A stretch of DNA of 64,000 nt from UBA817 sp049889215 (GTDB lineage Bacteria; Margulisbacteria; Marinamargulisbacteria; UBA817), in contig JBMHDV010000026.1 in assembly GCA_049889215.1 (NCBI GenBank), positions 62,001 to 126,000 on the forward strand, written 5' to 3'. A program made the translations under genes and the position numbers. Shown one piece after another: positions 18,420 to 26,813 of this stretch. Numbering within the stretch: position 1 is the stretch's first letter; each line of letters starts with the position of its first letter. Under the pieces are notes generated by a model that was not told the origin of the DNA, did not search any database, and worked only from the letters and a program-made list of their open reading frames with translations.

Positions 18420-19553
18420 ATGACGACATTTACTAAAGAGTTTAACTCATATTATCCAAATGGTAAGTTATTTACTTTTTGGAAAGGTCGAGTGGCATTA
18501 TATTGTTTTTTAAAGTCACTGAATTTATCACCTGGCGATGAGGTAATACTACCGGGACTCACCTGTGTGGTTGTTCCAAACGCAATTATTTACGCTGGTC
18601 TTAAGCCAATTTATATCGACATTGAACCAGATTCGTTTAACATGGATCCGAAAAAGATTAAAGAAAAGATAACATCTAAAACCAGAGTGGTTATTATGCA
18701 AAATACATTTGGATTATCATCCAATGTTGAAGACGTTATTGCAATTGCAAAACAACATGATTTAATAACAATTGATGATTGCACACATGGGTTTGGGGGG
18801 TATTACAAAGATAAGCCTAATGGAAGTCTTGCTGATGTTGCATTTTATTCATCCCAATGGAATAAACCTTTTTCTACAGTTATTGGCGGTTATTTAGTCA
18901 TTAATAATCCGAAGTATGTTGCTAACGTTAAAAATGAATACCAGAGTTACAAAATGCCAACAATCGGGCAGAATTTAAAAATTCTCATTCTTTTTTATAT
19001 AAAAAAATATGCATTGTTTCCAAAAACGTATTGGGTTCTAATTCGATTGTATCGGTGGTTAAGTAAGAAGAATTTAATCATGGGGTCATCACAAGGGATC
19101 GAAATAAGTTCAACCATAAAACCTGAAAACTATGAAATGCAGATGGGCTGGGGACAACAAAAAATCGGTATTCGTCAAATTAAACAATTAAGTAACACAT
19201 TAAAATTACGGCATAAGAATGCAAAACAATTTACTAATTGGTTAGAGACGAATGGGAAAATAAGTGTGAAACCACAGTGCCAACAAAATCATTCATGGTT
19301 GAAATATCCTATACGTGTTTTAAATCGGGCAGAGTTTATCAAGCGAGCAGCATCTTCAAATATTATGTTAGGTGATTGGTTTGTTTCTCCGATTCACCCA
19401 GTAAAAAGTAACTGGACATTGTGGCATTATCAAGCGGGATCATGTGAACATGCTGAAAAAGCAGCAAAAGAATTGGTGAATTTACCAATGGATGTACTTA
19501 ACACTAAGCCATTATTGAATTTTCTAGAAGAAAATCAAGATATGATTTGTTAA
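18420..19553 (+). CDS. Divergent DegT-family PLP aminotransferase, paralogue of the one at 6270
   Basis: 377 residues: DEVILPGLTCVVVPNAII (40-57), IDIEPDSFNMD (66-76), TIDDCTHGFGG (117-127) and the likely Schiff-base lysine K149 in SSQWNKPFSTVIGG. As in the gene at 6270, the lysine sits in a (S/N)KP motif followed by a VIGG/LIGG turn instead of the usual TSGEGG. Unlike that paralogue, this one keeps His near the conserved AAH position. Likely a sugar aminotransferase for the surface glycan; substrate unknown. TTTAAT lies 9 nt before the ATG. Confidence 0.8.
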   Translation: MTTFTKEFNSYYPNGKLFTFWKGRVALYCFLKSLNLSPGDEVILPGLTCVVVPNAIIYAGLKPIYIDIEPDSFNMDPKKIKEKITSKTRVVIMQNTFGLSSNVEDVIAIAKQHDLITIDDCTHGFGGYYKDKPNGSLADVAFYSSQWNKPFSTVIGGYLVINNPKYVANVKNEYQSYKMPTIGQNLKILILFYIKKYALFPKTYWVLIRLYRWLSKKNLIMGSSQGIEISSTIKPENYEMQMGWGQQKIGIRQIKQLSNTLKLRHKNAKQFTNWLETNGKISVKPQCQQNHSWLKYPIRVLNRAEFIKRAASSNIMLGDWFVSPIHPVKSNWTLWHYQAGSCEHAEKAAKELVNLPMDVLNTKPLLNFLEENQDMIC

Positions 19554-19597
19554 CTTGTTTAGTAGAAAATATAAAAAATATCATTTAATATAACTGA

Positions 19598-21205
19598 ATG
19601 AATAAATTAAACTACTGCATTATCGGCGCAGGCCGCTGGGGAAAAAATCATATTCGCACAGCTAATGAGCTTGGGGTCCTTGCTGGAATCATCGAGCCGA
19701 ATAAATCTACTCAAGATGAGTTCAAAAAACTGTATCCAAATGTGAACGTCCATACATCTTTAAAAGATACAGGTGCCTTGGACTATGATGCGTATTCAGT
19801 GGTTGTTCCTGCCGAGCATCACTATAGCGTGGCAAAAACCCTAATTGAGCATAAAAAGCATGTTTTAATTGAAAAGCCAATTACCACAAATAGCAAAGAA
19901 TCAAATGAACTGGTTGCATTGGCCAAGCAAAATAATGTTGTGGTTTGTGTTGGGCATTTATTATTGTTCCATAATGCATTTTTAAAAATGAAAGAGTTAA
20001 TTGATGCTGGAAAAATTGGTAAAGTCCAGTACATATACAGTAATCGTTTAAATTTAGGCACGGTTCGAACAGAAGAGAACAGCTTATGGAGTTTTGCTCC
20101 ACATGATATTTCATTATTTCAATATTTTACCGGTAGTTACCCTGAAAAAGTCAGTTCTACAGGAGGTGCATTTTTACAGCCGCATGTGCATGATACAACA
20201 GTGACAGTTTTAGAGTATCCAAATAATATTAAGGGACATATATATGTGTCTTGGTTGCATCCTTTTAAAGAACACAGATTTGTAATTGTTGGTTCTAAAG
20301 GAATGTTTATGTATGAGGATTCATCCGATGACAAATCCTTACTGTTTTATGAAAAAGGGATTGATTTTGTGAATGGTGAGCCCATTAAACGAGATGGGCC
20401 TACTGAAATTGTTGAATATGATAAAGCCCCTGCATTAAAAGAAGAAATTGCACATTTTATTGAATGTATATCAAACCAAACATTTAATTCTCGAATTTCA
20501 GCGTCTGCAGGCTCAGATGTATTGGAAATCTTAGAGCTTGCTCAACAGTCGTTGGAATCTGGTCAGGCCGTTACTGTGACCGAAAAGCCTCAATTTAATC
20601 ACGATATGCAAAAGAACTACTTTGTTCATGAGACAGCGGTTGTGGATGAGCCTTGTGCCATTGGTGAAAATACCAAAATTTGGCATTATTCCCATGTCCA
20701 ACAAAATGCTACCATTGGGAAACACTGTATTCTAGGCCAAAACGTGAATATTGCCTGCAATGTAAAGGTGGGTAATTATGCCAAAATTCAAAATAATGTG
20801 TCGCTTTATGAAGGTGTTGAACTTGAGGACTATGTATTCTGTGGACCATCAATGGTATTCACAAATATAAAAAACCCTCGATGTAAGTATCCCCAAGCTG
20901 AATCTAAATTTTACATTAAAACTTTAGTAAAAGAAGGTGCGACTTTTGGGGCAAACTGCACGGTTGTATGCGGGATTACTGTTGGCCGATTTGCCTTTAT
21001 TGGGGCAGGTGCTGTTGTTACTAAGGATGTGCCTGATTTTGCAATTATTGTAGGAAACCCTGGCAAAATTGTAGGGTGGATGTCAGAAGGGGGCGTGCGC
21101 CTTAATTTTGCAGACACCAATGAAGCATACTGTGAAAAAAGCAACATGACTTATATTTTTGATGGTGAAAAGGTAGTAGAAAAACAACCACAGCTGGTCG
21201 GTTGA
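19598..21205 (+). CDS. Fused UDP-GlcNAcA 3-dehydrogenase (WbpB/WlbA-like) and N-acetyltransferase (WbpD/WlbB-like)
   Basis: Residues 1 to about 325 are a Gfo/Idh/MocA oxidoreductase: CIIGAGRWGKNH (NAD site), VVPAEHHYSVAK, and HVLIEKPITTN carrying the conserved EKP. Residues from about 340 are a left-handed beta-helix acyltransferase with hexapeptide repeats, ending in GAVVTKDVPDFAIIVGNPGKIVGW, as in WbpD/WlbB. These two activities are normally separate enzymes of UDP-GlcNAc(3NAc)A synthesis, with the 3-aminotransferase WbpE acting between them; that gene follows directly. The frame is continuous and unbroken at the junction. Acts in the cytoplasm. Confidence 0.88.
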   Translation: MNKLNYCIIGAGRWGKNHIRTANELGVLAGIIEPNKSTQDEFKKLYPNVNVHTSLKDTGALDYDAYSVVVPAEHHYSVAKTLIEHKKHVLIEKPITTNSKESNELVALAKQNNVVVCVGHLLLFHNAFLKMKELIDAGKIGKVQYIYSNRLNLGTVRTEENSLWSFAPHDISLFQYFTGSYPEKVSSTGGAFLQPHVHDTTVTVLEYPNNIKGHIYVSWLHPFKEHRFVIVGSKGMFMYEDSSDDKSLLFYEKGIDFVNGEPIKRDGPTEIVEYDKAPALKEEIAHFIECISNQTFNSRISASAGSDVLEILELAQQSLESGQAVTVTEKPQFNHDMQKNYFVHETAVVDEPCAIGENTKIWHYSHVQQNATIGKHCILGQNVNIACNVKVGNYAKIQNNVSLYEGVELEDYVFCGPSMVFTNIKNPRCKYPQAESKFYIKTLVKEGATFGANCTVVCGITVGRFAFIGAGAVVTKDVPDFAIIVGNPGKIVGWMSEGGVRLNFADTNEAYCEKSNMTYIFDGEKVVEKQPQLVG

Positions 21206-21220
21206 TTACCCTCAATCTAA

Positions 21221-21249
21221 TTGGAAATTAAACTCACTTAGTGTAATAT
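21221..21249 (+). promoter_or_regulatory. Sigma-70-type promoter for the wbpE-like gene
   Basis: TTGGAA (21221-21226) and TAATAT (21244-21249) are 17 nt apart. Transcription would begin near 21256, leaving a short leader of about 15 nt that contains the ribosome site described next. This contrasts with the leaderless layout of many neighbours. Confidence 0.5.
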
Positions 21250-21257
21250 GCTGTTAA

Positions 21258-21263
21258 AAGGAG
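21258..21263 (+). promoter_or_regulatory. Shine-Dalgarno AAGGAG deciding the wbpE start
   Basis: AAGGAG lies 7 nt before the ATG at 21271, which selects this start over the TTG three bases upstream. It is one of the few strong ribosome sites in the window. Confidence 0.75.
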
Positions 21264-21270
21264 TTATTTG

Positions 21271-22389
21271 ATGTCTACTCAAACTATAAATAAAGTCCCA
21301 TTATTGGATTTGCAAGCTCAATATGAGCCAATAAAGGACGACGTAATTTCAGCAATTACTGATGTATTTAATTCAAAGCAATTTATTCAAGGCCCAAAAG
21401 TTGTTGAGCTAGAAACCATGATTAAAGAGTATTGTGGTGTTAAGCATGCGATCGGGGTCTCATCTGGTACAGATGCCTTAATTGTATCATTAATGGCCAT
21501 GGGCATCGGGTATGGAGATGAGGTGATTACAACGCCATTTACATTCTTTGCAACAGGTGGATCTATTCATCGTGTTGGAGCCAAGCCTGTTTTTGTTGAT
21601 ATTGATCCTGAAACTTATAATATCGATGTCAATCAAATTGAATCAAAAATTACAGATAAGACAAAAGCAATTATGCCAGTTCATTTATTTGGCCAAGTTG
21701 CAGATATGAAACAGATTAATGAGATTGCAAAAGTACATAACCTTTTTGTGATTGAAGATGCAGCTCAAGCTATTGGCGCTAAGCAAACCATAGATGGGAA
21801 AACTCATTCAGCAGGAAGTATGGGAAGCGTTGGTTGCTTTTCATTTTTTCCTAGTAAAAACTTGGGTGGTTGTGGCGATGGTGGTATTGTAACGACTAAT
21901 GATGATGAGCTGGGTGAAAAAATTCGCTTACTTAGAACACATGGTGCTAAAGAACGTTATTATCATGATCACGTTGGAGGTAACTTTCGACTTGATCCAA
22001 TTCAAGCCGCTGTTCTCTGTATTAAGCTACCTCATTTAAATAGCCAACATGAAGGGCGTCGTAAAAATGCCGACTTTTATAACACGCAATTAAATAATGT
22101 AGTGACACCAATTGAAAAAGATGGCAATTGGATGATTTACAATCAATACACAATACGAACTAAAAAGAGAGATGAGTTAATCAAGCATTTAAGTTCACAC
22201 AATATTGGCAACGCAATTTATTATCCTCTGCCACTACATCTTCAGAAATGTTTTGATTATTTAGGATATAAAGAAGGCGATTTGCCTCATGCTGAACAAG
22301 CGGCAAAAGAAGTTCTGTCATTACCCGTTTATTCAGAGTTATCAACTGAGCAATTGGATTATGTCATTGATAAAATCAATCAGTTTTAA
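21271..22389 (+). CDS. wbpE: UDP-3-keto-GlcNAcA aminotransferase, WbpE/WlbC-like (DegT family)
   Basis: A canonical DegT enzyme of 372 residues: PLLDLQAQYEPIKDDV near the N-terminus (typical of WbpE/WlbC), VSSGTDALIVSLMAMGIG (63-80), GDEVITTPFTFFATGG, IEDAAQAIGA (161-170) and the PLP lysine K196 in FFPSKNLGGCGDGG. Directly downstream of the dehydrogenase-acetyltransferase fusion, it should add the 3-amino group from glutamate, completing UDP-GlcNAc(3NAc)A together with the WbpA-like enzyme at 28529. It has its own promoter and ribosome site. Confidence 0.9.
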   Translation: MSTQTINKVPLLDLQAQYEPIKDDVISAITDVFNSKQFIQGPKVVELETMIKEYCGVKHAIGVSSGTDALIVSLMAMGIGYGDEVITTPFTFFATGGSIHRVGAKPVFVDIDPETYNIDVNQIESKITDKTKAIMPVHLFGQVADMKQINEIAKVHNLFVIEDAAQAIGAKQTIDGKTHSAGSMGSVGCFSFFPSKNLGGCGDGGIVTTNDDELGEKIRLLRTHGAKERYYHDHVGGNFRLDPIQAAVLCIKLPHLNSQHEGRRKNADFYNTQLNNVVTPIEKDGNWMIYNQYTIRTKKRDELIKHLSSHNIGNAIYYPLPLHLQKCFDYLGYKEGDLPHAEQAAKEVLSLPVYSELSTEQLDYVIDKINQF

Positions 22390-22411
22390 AAAGTAAACCA
22401 CATAAATTAAT

Positions 22412-22451
22412 GGGGGGGGCTAAATTTTATTGACTTTAATTCAATAAAATT
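22412..22451 (+). terminator. G8 tract and perfect inverted repeat between convergent genes
   Basis: AATTTTATTGA (22423-22433) and TCAATAAAATT (22441-22451) form a perfect 11-bp stem with a 7-nt loop between the convergent wbpE and ugd genes, so it may end transcription from both sides. The stem is AT-rich and has no long T-run, so strength is uncertain. A run of eight G (22412-22419) precedes it. Confidence 0.5.
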
Positions 22452-22478
22452 CTAATTTGCAAATGGATTAAACAAAAG

Positions 22479-23813
22479 TCAAATTATTGCCTTTTTAATT
22501 CCTTTACCTAGAATATAAGAATTAAAGCCGGCATTATTTAGCTCTGCATGAGAATAAATGATTCGAAAGTCAATAAAGTTAGGTGCATTCATAACTTCCT
22601 TTAATTTAATTAGATCCAAATTTCGATACGCATTCCACTCTGTCATTAAAATCACCCCATCACAGTCTTTGCAGGCCTCATAAGCTGTTTTGAAAGGTGT
22701 GATTTTATCTCCATAAATGATTTGCGTATTTTCAATAGCTTTGGGATCTGTATAATGAATTGTCACATTTTGTTCAAGCAGCAAATCAATCAGTTTGAGT
22801 GACGCTGATTCACGAATGTCATCTGTATTTGGCTTAAAAGATGTTCCTAAAATAGTAATTGTCTTGTTATAAATCTTCCCATCAAGCAATTGAACGAGTT
22901 TTGAAAAACAATAATGAATTTGGTGGTTGTTTGCATGTATAGCGCCTTCCAACACTTTTAAATTTATGTTGAGTTGTTTGGCATTAAATTGTAGTGCATG
23001 TGTATCTTTAGGAAAGCATGATCCACCATAGCCGGGGCTTGGATTTAAAAAGTACTTTCCAATTCGGCCATCCATGCCCATTAACTTTGCCGTTTCTTTG
23101 ATGTCAGCGCCTATATTGTCACATAAAATTGCTAATTCATTTATAAAGGATATTTTTGTTGCTAAAAAGGTATTGGATGCATATTTTGCTAATTCTGCTG
23201 TTTCCAGTGAAACATGAGCTATTGGCCGAGTATCTTTATGTAGCCCCTTATATAATAACTTAAATATTTCAAAAACAGATACTGAGTCAGTACCTATTAT
23301 GATTCGATCGGGATGAAAAAAATCATAAACAGCAGATCCTTCTCTAAGAAACTCAGGGTTTGAGGCCACCAATATTTTTTCGGATAAATTTGCTTGGTCA
23401 ATCATTTTTTTAATTCTTTTACCTGTACCAACCGGGACTGTGCTTTTTGTTGTTAAAACAACAGATTTGAAATCGATTGTTTGAGCCAAAGAAATAATTT
23501 CTGAAACTGCGTTAAAAATATGAGTTAAATCAGCCTCTCCAGTATCAAACATGGGCGTGCCTACAGCAAGCATAATGACATCTGAATCAAAACTGTCTTT
23601 AGATAGTTTATTTGAGATTGTTAGTCGTTTTGCATCCATAACATTGCTCATTTTTTCTGTTAATTCAGGCTCATAAAACGGAATAATTGAGTTGGATAAT
23701 GAGTTGAATTTGGTTGGTTCTTTTTCTATACAGTTTACAAAATGCCCCATGTCTGCAAAACAAACGGCTGAAACTAGTCCAACATAACCGCCACCAATAA
23801 TTGATATTTTCAT
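22479..23813 (-). CDS. ugd: UDP-glucose 6-dehydrogenase
   Basis: The N-terminal ISIIGGGYVGLVSAVCFADMG is the Ugd NAD motif, SNPEFLREGSA and YASNTFLATKISFINE are family signatures, and the catalytic cysteine is in GYGGSCFPKDT. 444 residues, normal length. It oxidises UDP-glucose to UDP-glucuronate, a likely donor for the GumK-like transferase. It lies 6 nt after the WbpM-like gene and is probably co-transcribed with it. Confidence 0.95.
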   Translation of the reverse strand: MKISIIGGGYVGLVSAVCFADMGHFVNCIEKEPTKFNSLSNSIIPFYEPELTEKMSNVMDAKRLTISNKLSKDSFDSDVIMLAVGTPMFDTGEADLTHIFNAVSEIISLAQTIDFKSVVLTTKSTVPVGTGKRIKKMIDQANLSEKILVASNPEFLREGSAVYDFFHPDRIIIGTDSVSVFEIFKLLYKGLHKDTRPIAHVSLETAELAKYASNTFLATKISFINELAILCDNIGADIKETAKLMGMDGRIGKYFLNPSPGYGGSCFPKDTHALQFNAKQLNINLKVLEGAIHANNHQIHYCFSKLVQLLDGKIYNKTITILGTSFKPNTDDIRESASLKLIDLLLEQNVTIHYTDPKAIENTQIIYGDKITPFKTAYEACKDCDGVILMTEWNAYRNLDLIKLKEVMNAPNFIDFRIIYSHAELNNAGFNSYILGKGIKKAII

Positions 23814-23819
23814 GTTAGA

Positions 23820-25682
23820 TTACTCCTTTGTAACAAAATTAAACGTCTTATTAAATTCTTTAACCATCTCCAATAAGTTATGAGCTAATAATTCAGGAGA
23901 CGAGGGCGACATGGATTGAGAAAGTATTTTGTTGGCTTTTGATTCAACATCTTCTGTTATTTCAGGGTAGCAACAATTGATTTTAGGGTGGGACGTAACC
24001 GTTGGATTTTCAAAGTCATAAAATAAAGCTTCAGTTAGCTTTTCGCCAGGACGAAGACCTGTAATTTTAATTGGGATATCATCAACTGATAGACCTGATA
24101 AACGGATTAAATCGGTTGCTAATTGTGTGATTTTTATAGGGGCGCCCATGTCCAAAACAAACATCTCTCCACCTTTATCACTCAATGAACTTGCTTGAAA
24201 AACAAGGCTTACCGCTTCTTTGATGGTCATAAAATATCGGGTCATATTTGGATCTGTAATTGTAATGGGGCCGCCATTCTTAATCTGTTCTTTAAATAAA
24301 GGGATTACACTACCATAAGAACCTAGAACATTTCCAAATCGAACACAACAGTATTTTGTTGTTGAATACTTTGCTTTTTCAAGGGTAATTAATTCGCAAA
24401 TTCGTTTGGTTGCCCCCATTGAGTTGGATGGGTCCACGGCCTTGTCAGTTGAAATTGTTATGCATTGGCTAACATTAAATTCATCACAAAGATCAACAAT
24501 ATTCTTGGTTCCACCAATATTGTTGAGAATGGCCTGATCTGGATTGACTTCCATTAATGGAACATGTTTATACGCGGCGGAATGAAAAACAATTGAGGGC
24601 GCATGCTCTTGAAATACTTTTTTTAATGAATTAAGACTTTTAATATCTAAACAAAGCGGTACAATTTCCACATGCTTAAATTCTTCTTTATTGGATAACT
24701 CCATTAAAATAAGATATAGATGGTATTCTGAATGGTCGAGGAGAATGACCTTCTTAGGATGAAACGAAAATATTTGTCGGGAAAGTTCAGATCCAATCGA
24801 GCCGCCAGCCCCAGTAATCAATATAGTTTGATTCCGAACAATCGATTGAATCTTAGATGTTTCAATATTAATAGGGCTTCGGCCCAACAAATCAACAATT
24901 GATACATCCCGAAGTTTATTAAGTTTGACGGTGTTATCCAATAATTCATTAATACTTGGGGTTGTGAGAAATGGAACATTTACTGATTTGCAAACGTCTA
25001 AAATTTTTCGAAATTCAGATGAGCTTGCTGATGGTATTGCAATGATGATTTGGTCAAAATGGTTGGACTGAAAGAAATCAGGTAACGCTAGTATCGGGCC
25101 AATCACAGGTGCTTGATGAATGGTTTTTTTATGGAGCAGTTCATTGTCGTCAAAAAAACCAATAATGCTATCTTGTGACTCTATCTTTAATAACTCCCTA
25201 GCTACCATTTCACCAGCATCACCAGCACCAATAATGACATATTTTTTACTGTTTTTTGTTTTGTTGTTCGAGTAACGGAGTCGGAGGACTTTAAGAGTAA
25301 ATCGCGAGAAAAAGAAAATACCCATGTAAATTAAAAAATCAATAATAACCATTCTTGGATGAATAAGTTCAGAAACGGTTGTTGAGAGCAGTAAAGCAAG
25401 CATCGTAATTGTAATGGTGTTAAATGTTTTTGCAATATCTCTTAAACTTGCATATCGCCATGAAATTGAATAAAGACGAGCAATAAAAAAATAGAACACC
25501 TTCAAGAGCGGAATAGTAAAAAATAAGAGTGTGTGATTTTTTAAAAATAAAACACTTTCATCAAGGTCATTTAAAATAAATAAAGACAGGACTAAACTAA
25601 AAATGCCAATTAAGAAATCATTACACAAAAGCGTTAAAATTCTGTATTTAGAATTTAAAATAACCGTTAGAATTTTAATCAT
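23820..25682 (-). CDS. WbpM/CapD-like membrane nucleotide-sugar 4,6-dehydratase
   Basis: Four N-terminal membrane helices (residues about 10-130) precede a first Rossmann domain (VIIGAGDAGEMVARELL near 150) and a catalytic SDR domain (ILITGAGGSIGSELSRQI near 287). The catalytic site near residues 420-427 reads SNSMGATK, with Met in place of Tyr, as in WbpM and FlaA1-type UDP-GlcNAc 4,6-dehydratases. Its product, a UDP-4-keto-6-deoxy sugar, suits the aminotransferase at 26814. I chose the ATG at 25682 (620 residues) because TATAAT ends exactly 7 nt before it; an in-frame ATG at 25691 overlaps that box. Confidence 0.9.
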   Translation of the reverse strand: MIKILTVILNSKYRILTLLCNDFLIGIFSLVLSLFILNDLDESVLFLKNHTLLFFTIPLLKVFYFFIARLYSISWRYASLRDIAKTFNTITITMLALLLSTTVSELIHPRMVIIDFLIYMGIFFFSRFTLKVLRLRYSNNKTKNSKKYVIIGAGDAGEMVARELLKIESQDSIIGFFDDNELLHKKTIHQAPVIGPILALPDFFQSNHFDQIIIAIPSASSSEFRKILDVCKSVNVPFLTTPSINELLDNTVKLNKLRDVSIVDLLGRSPINIETSKIQSIVRNQTILITGAGGSIGSELSRQIFSFHPKKVILLDHSEYHLYLILMELSNKEEFKHVEIVPLCLDIKSLNSLKKVFQEHAPSIVFHSAAYKHVPLMEVNPDQAILNNIGGTKNIVDLCDEFNVSQCITISTDKAVDPSNSMGATKRICELITLEKAKYSTTKYCCVRFGNVLGSYGSVIPLFKEQIKNGGPITITDPNMTRYFMTIKEAVSLVFQASSLSDKGGEMFVLDMGAPIKITQLATDLIRLSGLSVDDIPIKITGLRPGEKLTEALFYDFENPTVTSHPKINCCYPEITEDVESKANKILSQSMSPSSPELLAHNLLEMVKEFNKTFNFVTKE

Positions 25683-25689
25683 TTGCCTC

Positions 25690-25695
25690 ATTATA
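25690..25695 (-). promoter_or_regulatory. -10 box TATAAT deciding the WbpM-like start
   Basis: Reading on the minus strand, TATAAT is followed by GAGGCAA and ATG, a 7-nt gap. TAGAAA 17 nt upstream (25713-25718) is a moderate -35. Predicts a leaderless transcript. Confidence 0.6.
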
Positions 25696-25731
25696 CTGAG
25701 CTAAGACATTTATTTCTAGTACCCATCGTGA

Positions 25732-26715
25732 TTAAGAAATTGTTTGTTCAAATTCAATTGCTGATCGAATAATTAAATCCAAATCATTGTGTGAAGGCGT
25801 CCAGTTTAGAATGTTCTGAATACGTTCTGAATTCGCAATGAGTTGAGGCGGGTCACCAGCACGTCGATCGCTTTCAATAACACTAAACTCACCAAATTGT
25901 TGTTTTGCAGCATCCACAACTTCCTTTACTGAAAAGCCTTTGGAGTAACCACAGTTAAAAACCGTTGACTCGCCCCCTTCAAGTAAATAATTTAGGGCCA
26001 AAACATGCGCATGCGCCAAATCACAGACATGAATATAATCTCGTATACAAGTACCATCTGGCGTTGGGTAATCTGAGCCATAGATGGACATGCCTGTTCG
26101 TTTACCCGTAAGAACTTGAGCAATGATCTTTATTAAATGAGTCGCATCTGGCATGCGCTGCCCAAGCTGTTTGGACTCATGTGCACCAGCAACATTAAAG
26201 TATCGAAGCGCAACATAGTTCAGATTACTTGCTGCTGCAGAGTCTGCAAGCATCAGTTCTGTCATAAGTTTTGATCGTCCATAGGGATTGATCGGTTTTA
26301 AATCGTCAGTTTCAGAGCAGATTCCTGATGTTGGAATACCATAAACGGCAGCTGTTGATGAAAACAATATATTATTAACATGGTGCTTTTCACAAGAGCG
26401 AATCAAGTTCAATGTATTCGCCGTATTGTTTTGATAATATTTAAGCGGGTGTTTAACACTTTCTGGAACAACAATACTACCCGCAAAGTGAATGACTGCA
26501 TCGGGTTTGAAATTTTCAATAAACTGATCAATATTTTGCCAATCATTGAGATCGATATTGTGAAGTGTGCCAAAGTGAATGTTTGATTCAAATCCAGTAG
26601 AAAGGTTATCAACAATAGCAATGGTTGCTTGGGTTTGTTTTAAAGCCAGACAAACATGTGATCCAATATACCCCGCACCCCCGGTAATTAAAATTCGTTT
26701 ATTATTAAAATTCAT
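25732..26715 (-). CDS. galE: UDP-glucose 4-epimerase
   Basis: ILITGGAGYIGSHVCLAL, VDNLSTG, FSSTAAVYG and the catalytic NPYGRSK near residue 149 are GalE signatures; DGTCIRDYIHVCDLAHAH near 212 is specific for the galactose epimerase subfamily. 327 residues. It supplies UDP-galactose or UDP-GalNAc for the glycan. A TGaTACGGT, possibly an extended -10, lies 6 nt upstream of the ATG. It is separated from the WbpM-like gene by about 50 bp that includes that gene's own promoter. Confidence 0.94.
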   Translation of the reverse strand: MNFNNKRILITGGAGYIGSHVCLALKQTQATIAIVDNLSTGFESNIHFGTLHNIDLNDWQNIDQFIENFKPDAVIHFAGSIVVPESVKHPLKYYQNNTANTLNLIRSCEKHHVNNILFSSTAAVYGIPTSGICSETDDLKPINPYGRSKLMTELMLADSAAASNLNYVALRYFNVAGAHESKQLGQRMPDATHLIKIIAQVLTGKRTGMSIYGSDYPTPDGTCIRDYIHVCDLAHAHVLALNYLLEGGESTVFNCGYSKGFSVKEVVDAAKQQFGEFSVIESDRRAGDPPQLIANSERIQNILNWTPSHNDLDLIIRSAIEFEQTIS

Positions 26716-26801
26716 ACTTCTACCGTATCAAACTTGTTGAGTGGATAAAAGGATTTATCATTGATTAATTAAAGGTCATGTTAGAACGTAAGGTTTTTTG
26801 A

Positions 26802-26807
26802 TAAAAT
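26802..26807 (+). promoter_or_regulatory. Extended -10 box before the aminotransferase at 26814
   Basis: TGaTAAAAT ends 6 nt before the ATG at 26814, predicting a leaderless transcript for the aminotransferase and the following phosphoglycosyltransferase. Confidence 0.5.
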
Positions 26808-26813
26808 TAAAGT

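Noticed and set aside
26380..26586. Plus-strand frame inside galE
   Set aside because: Shadow of galE; no start signals or recognisable protein sequence.
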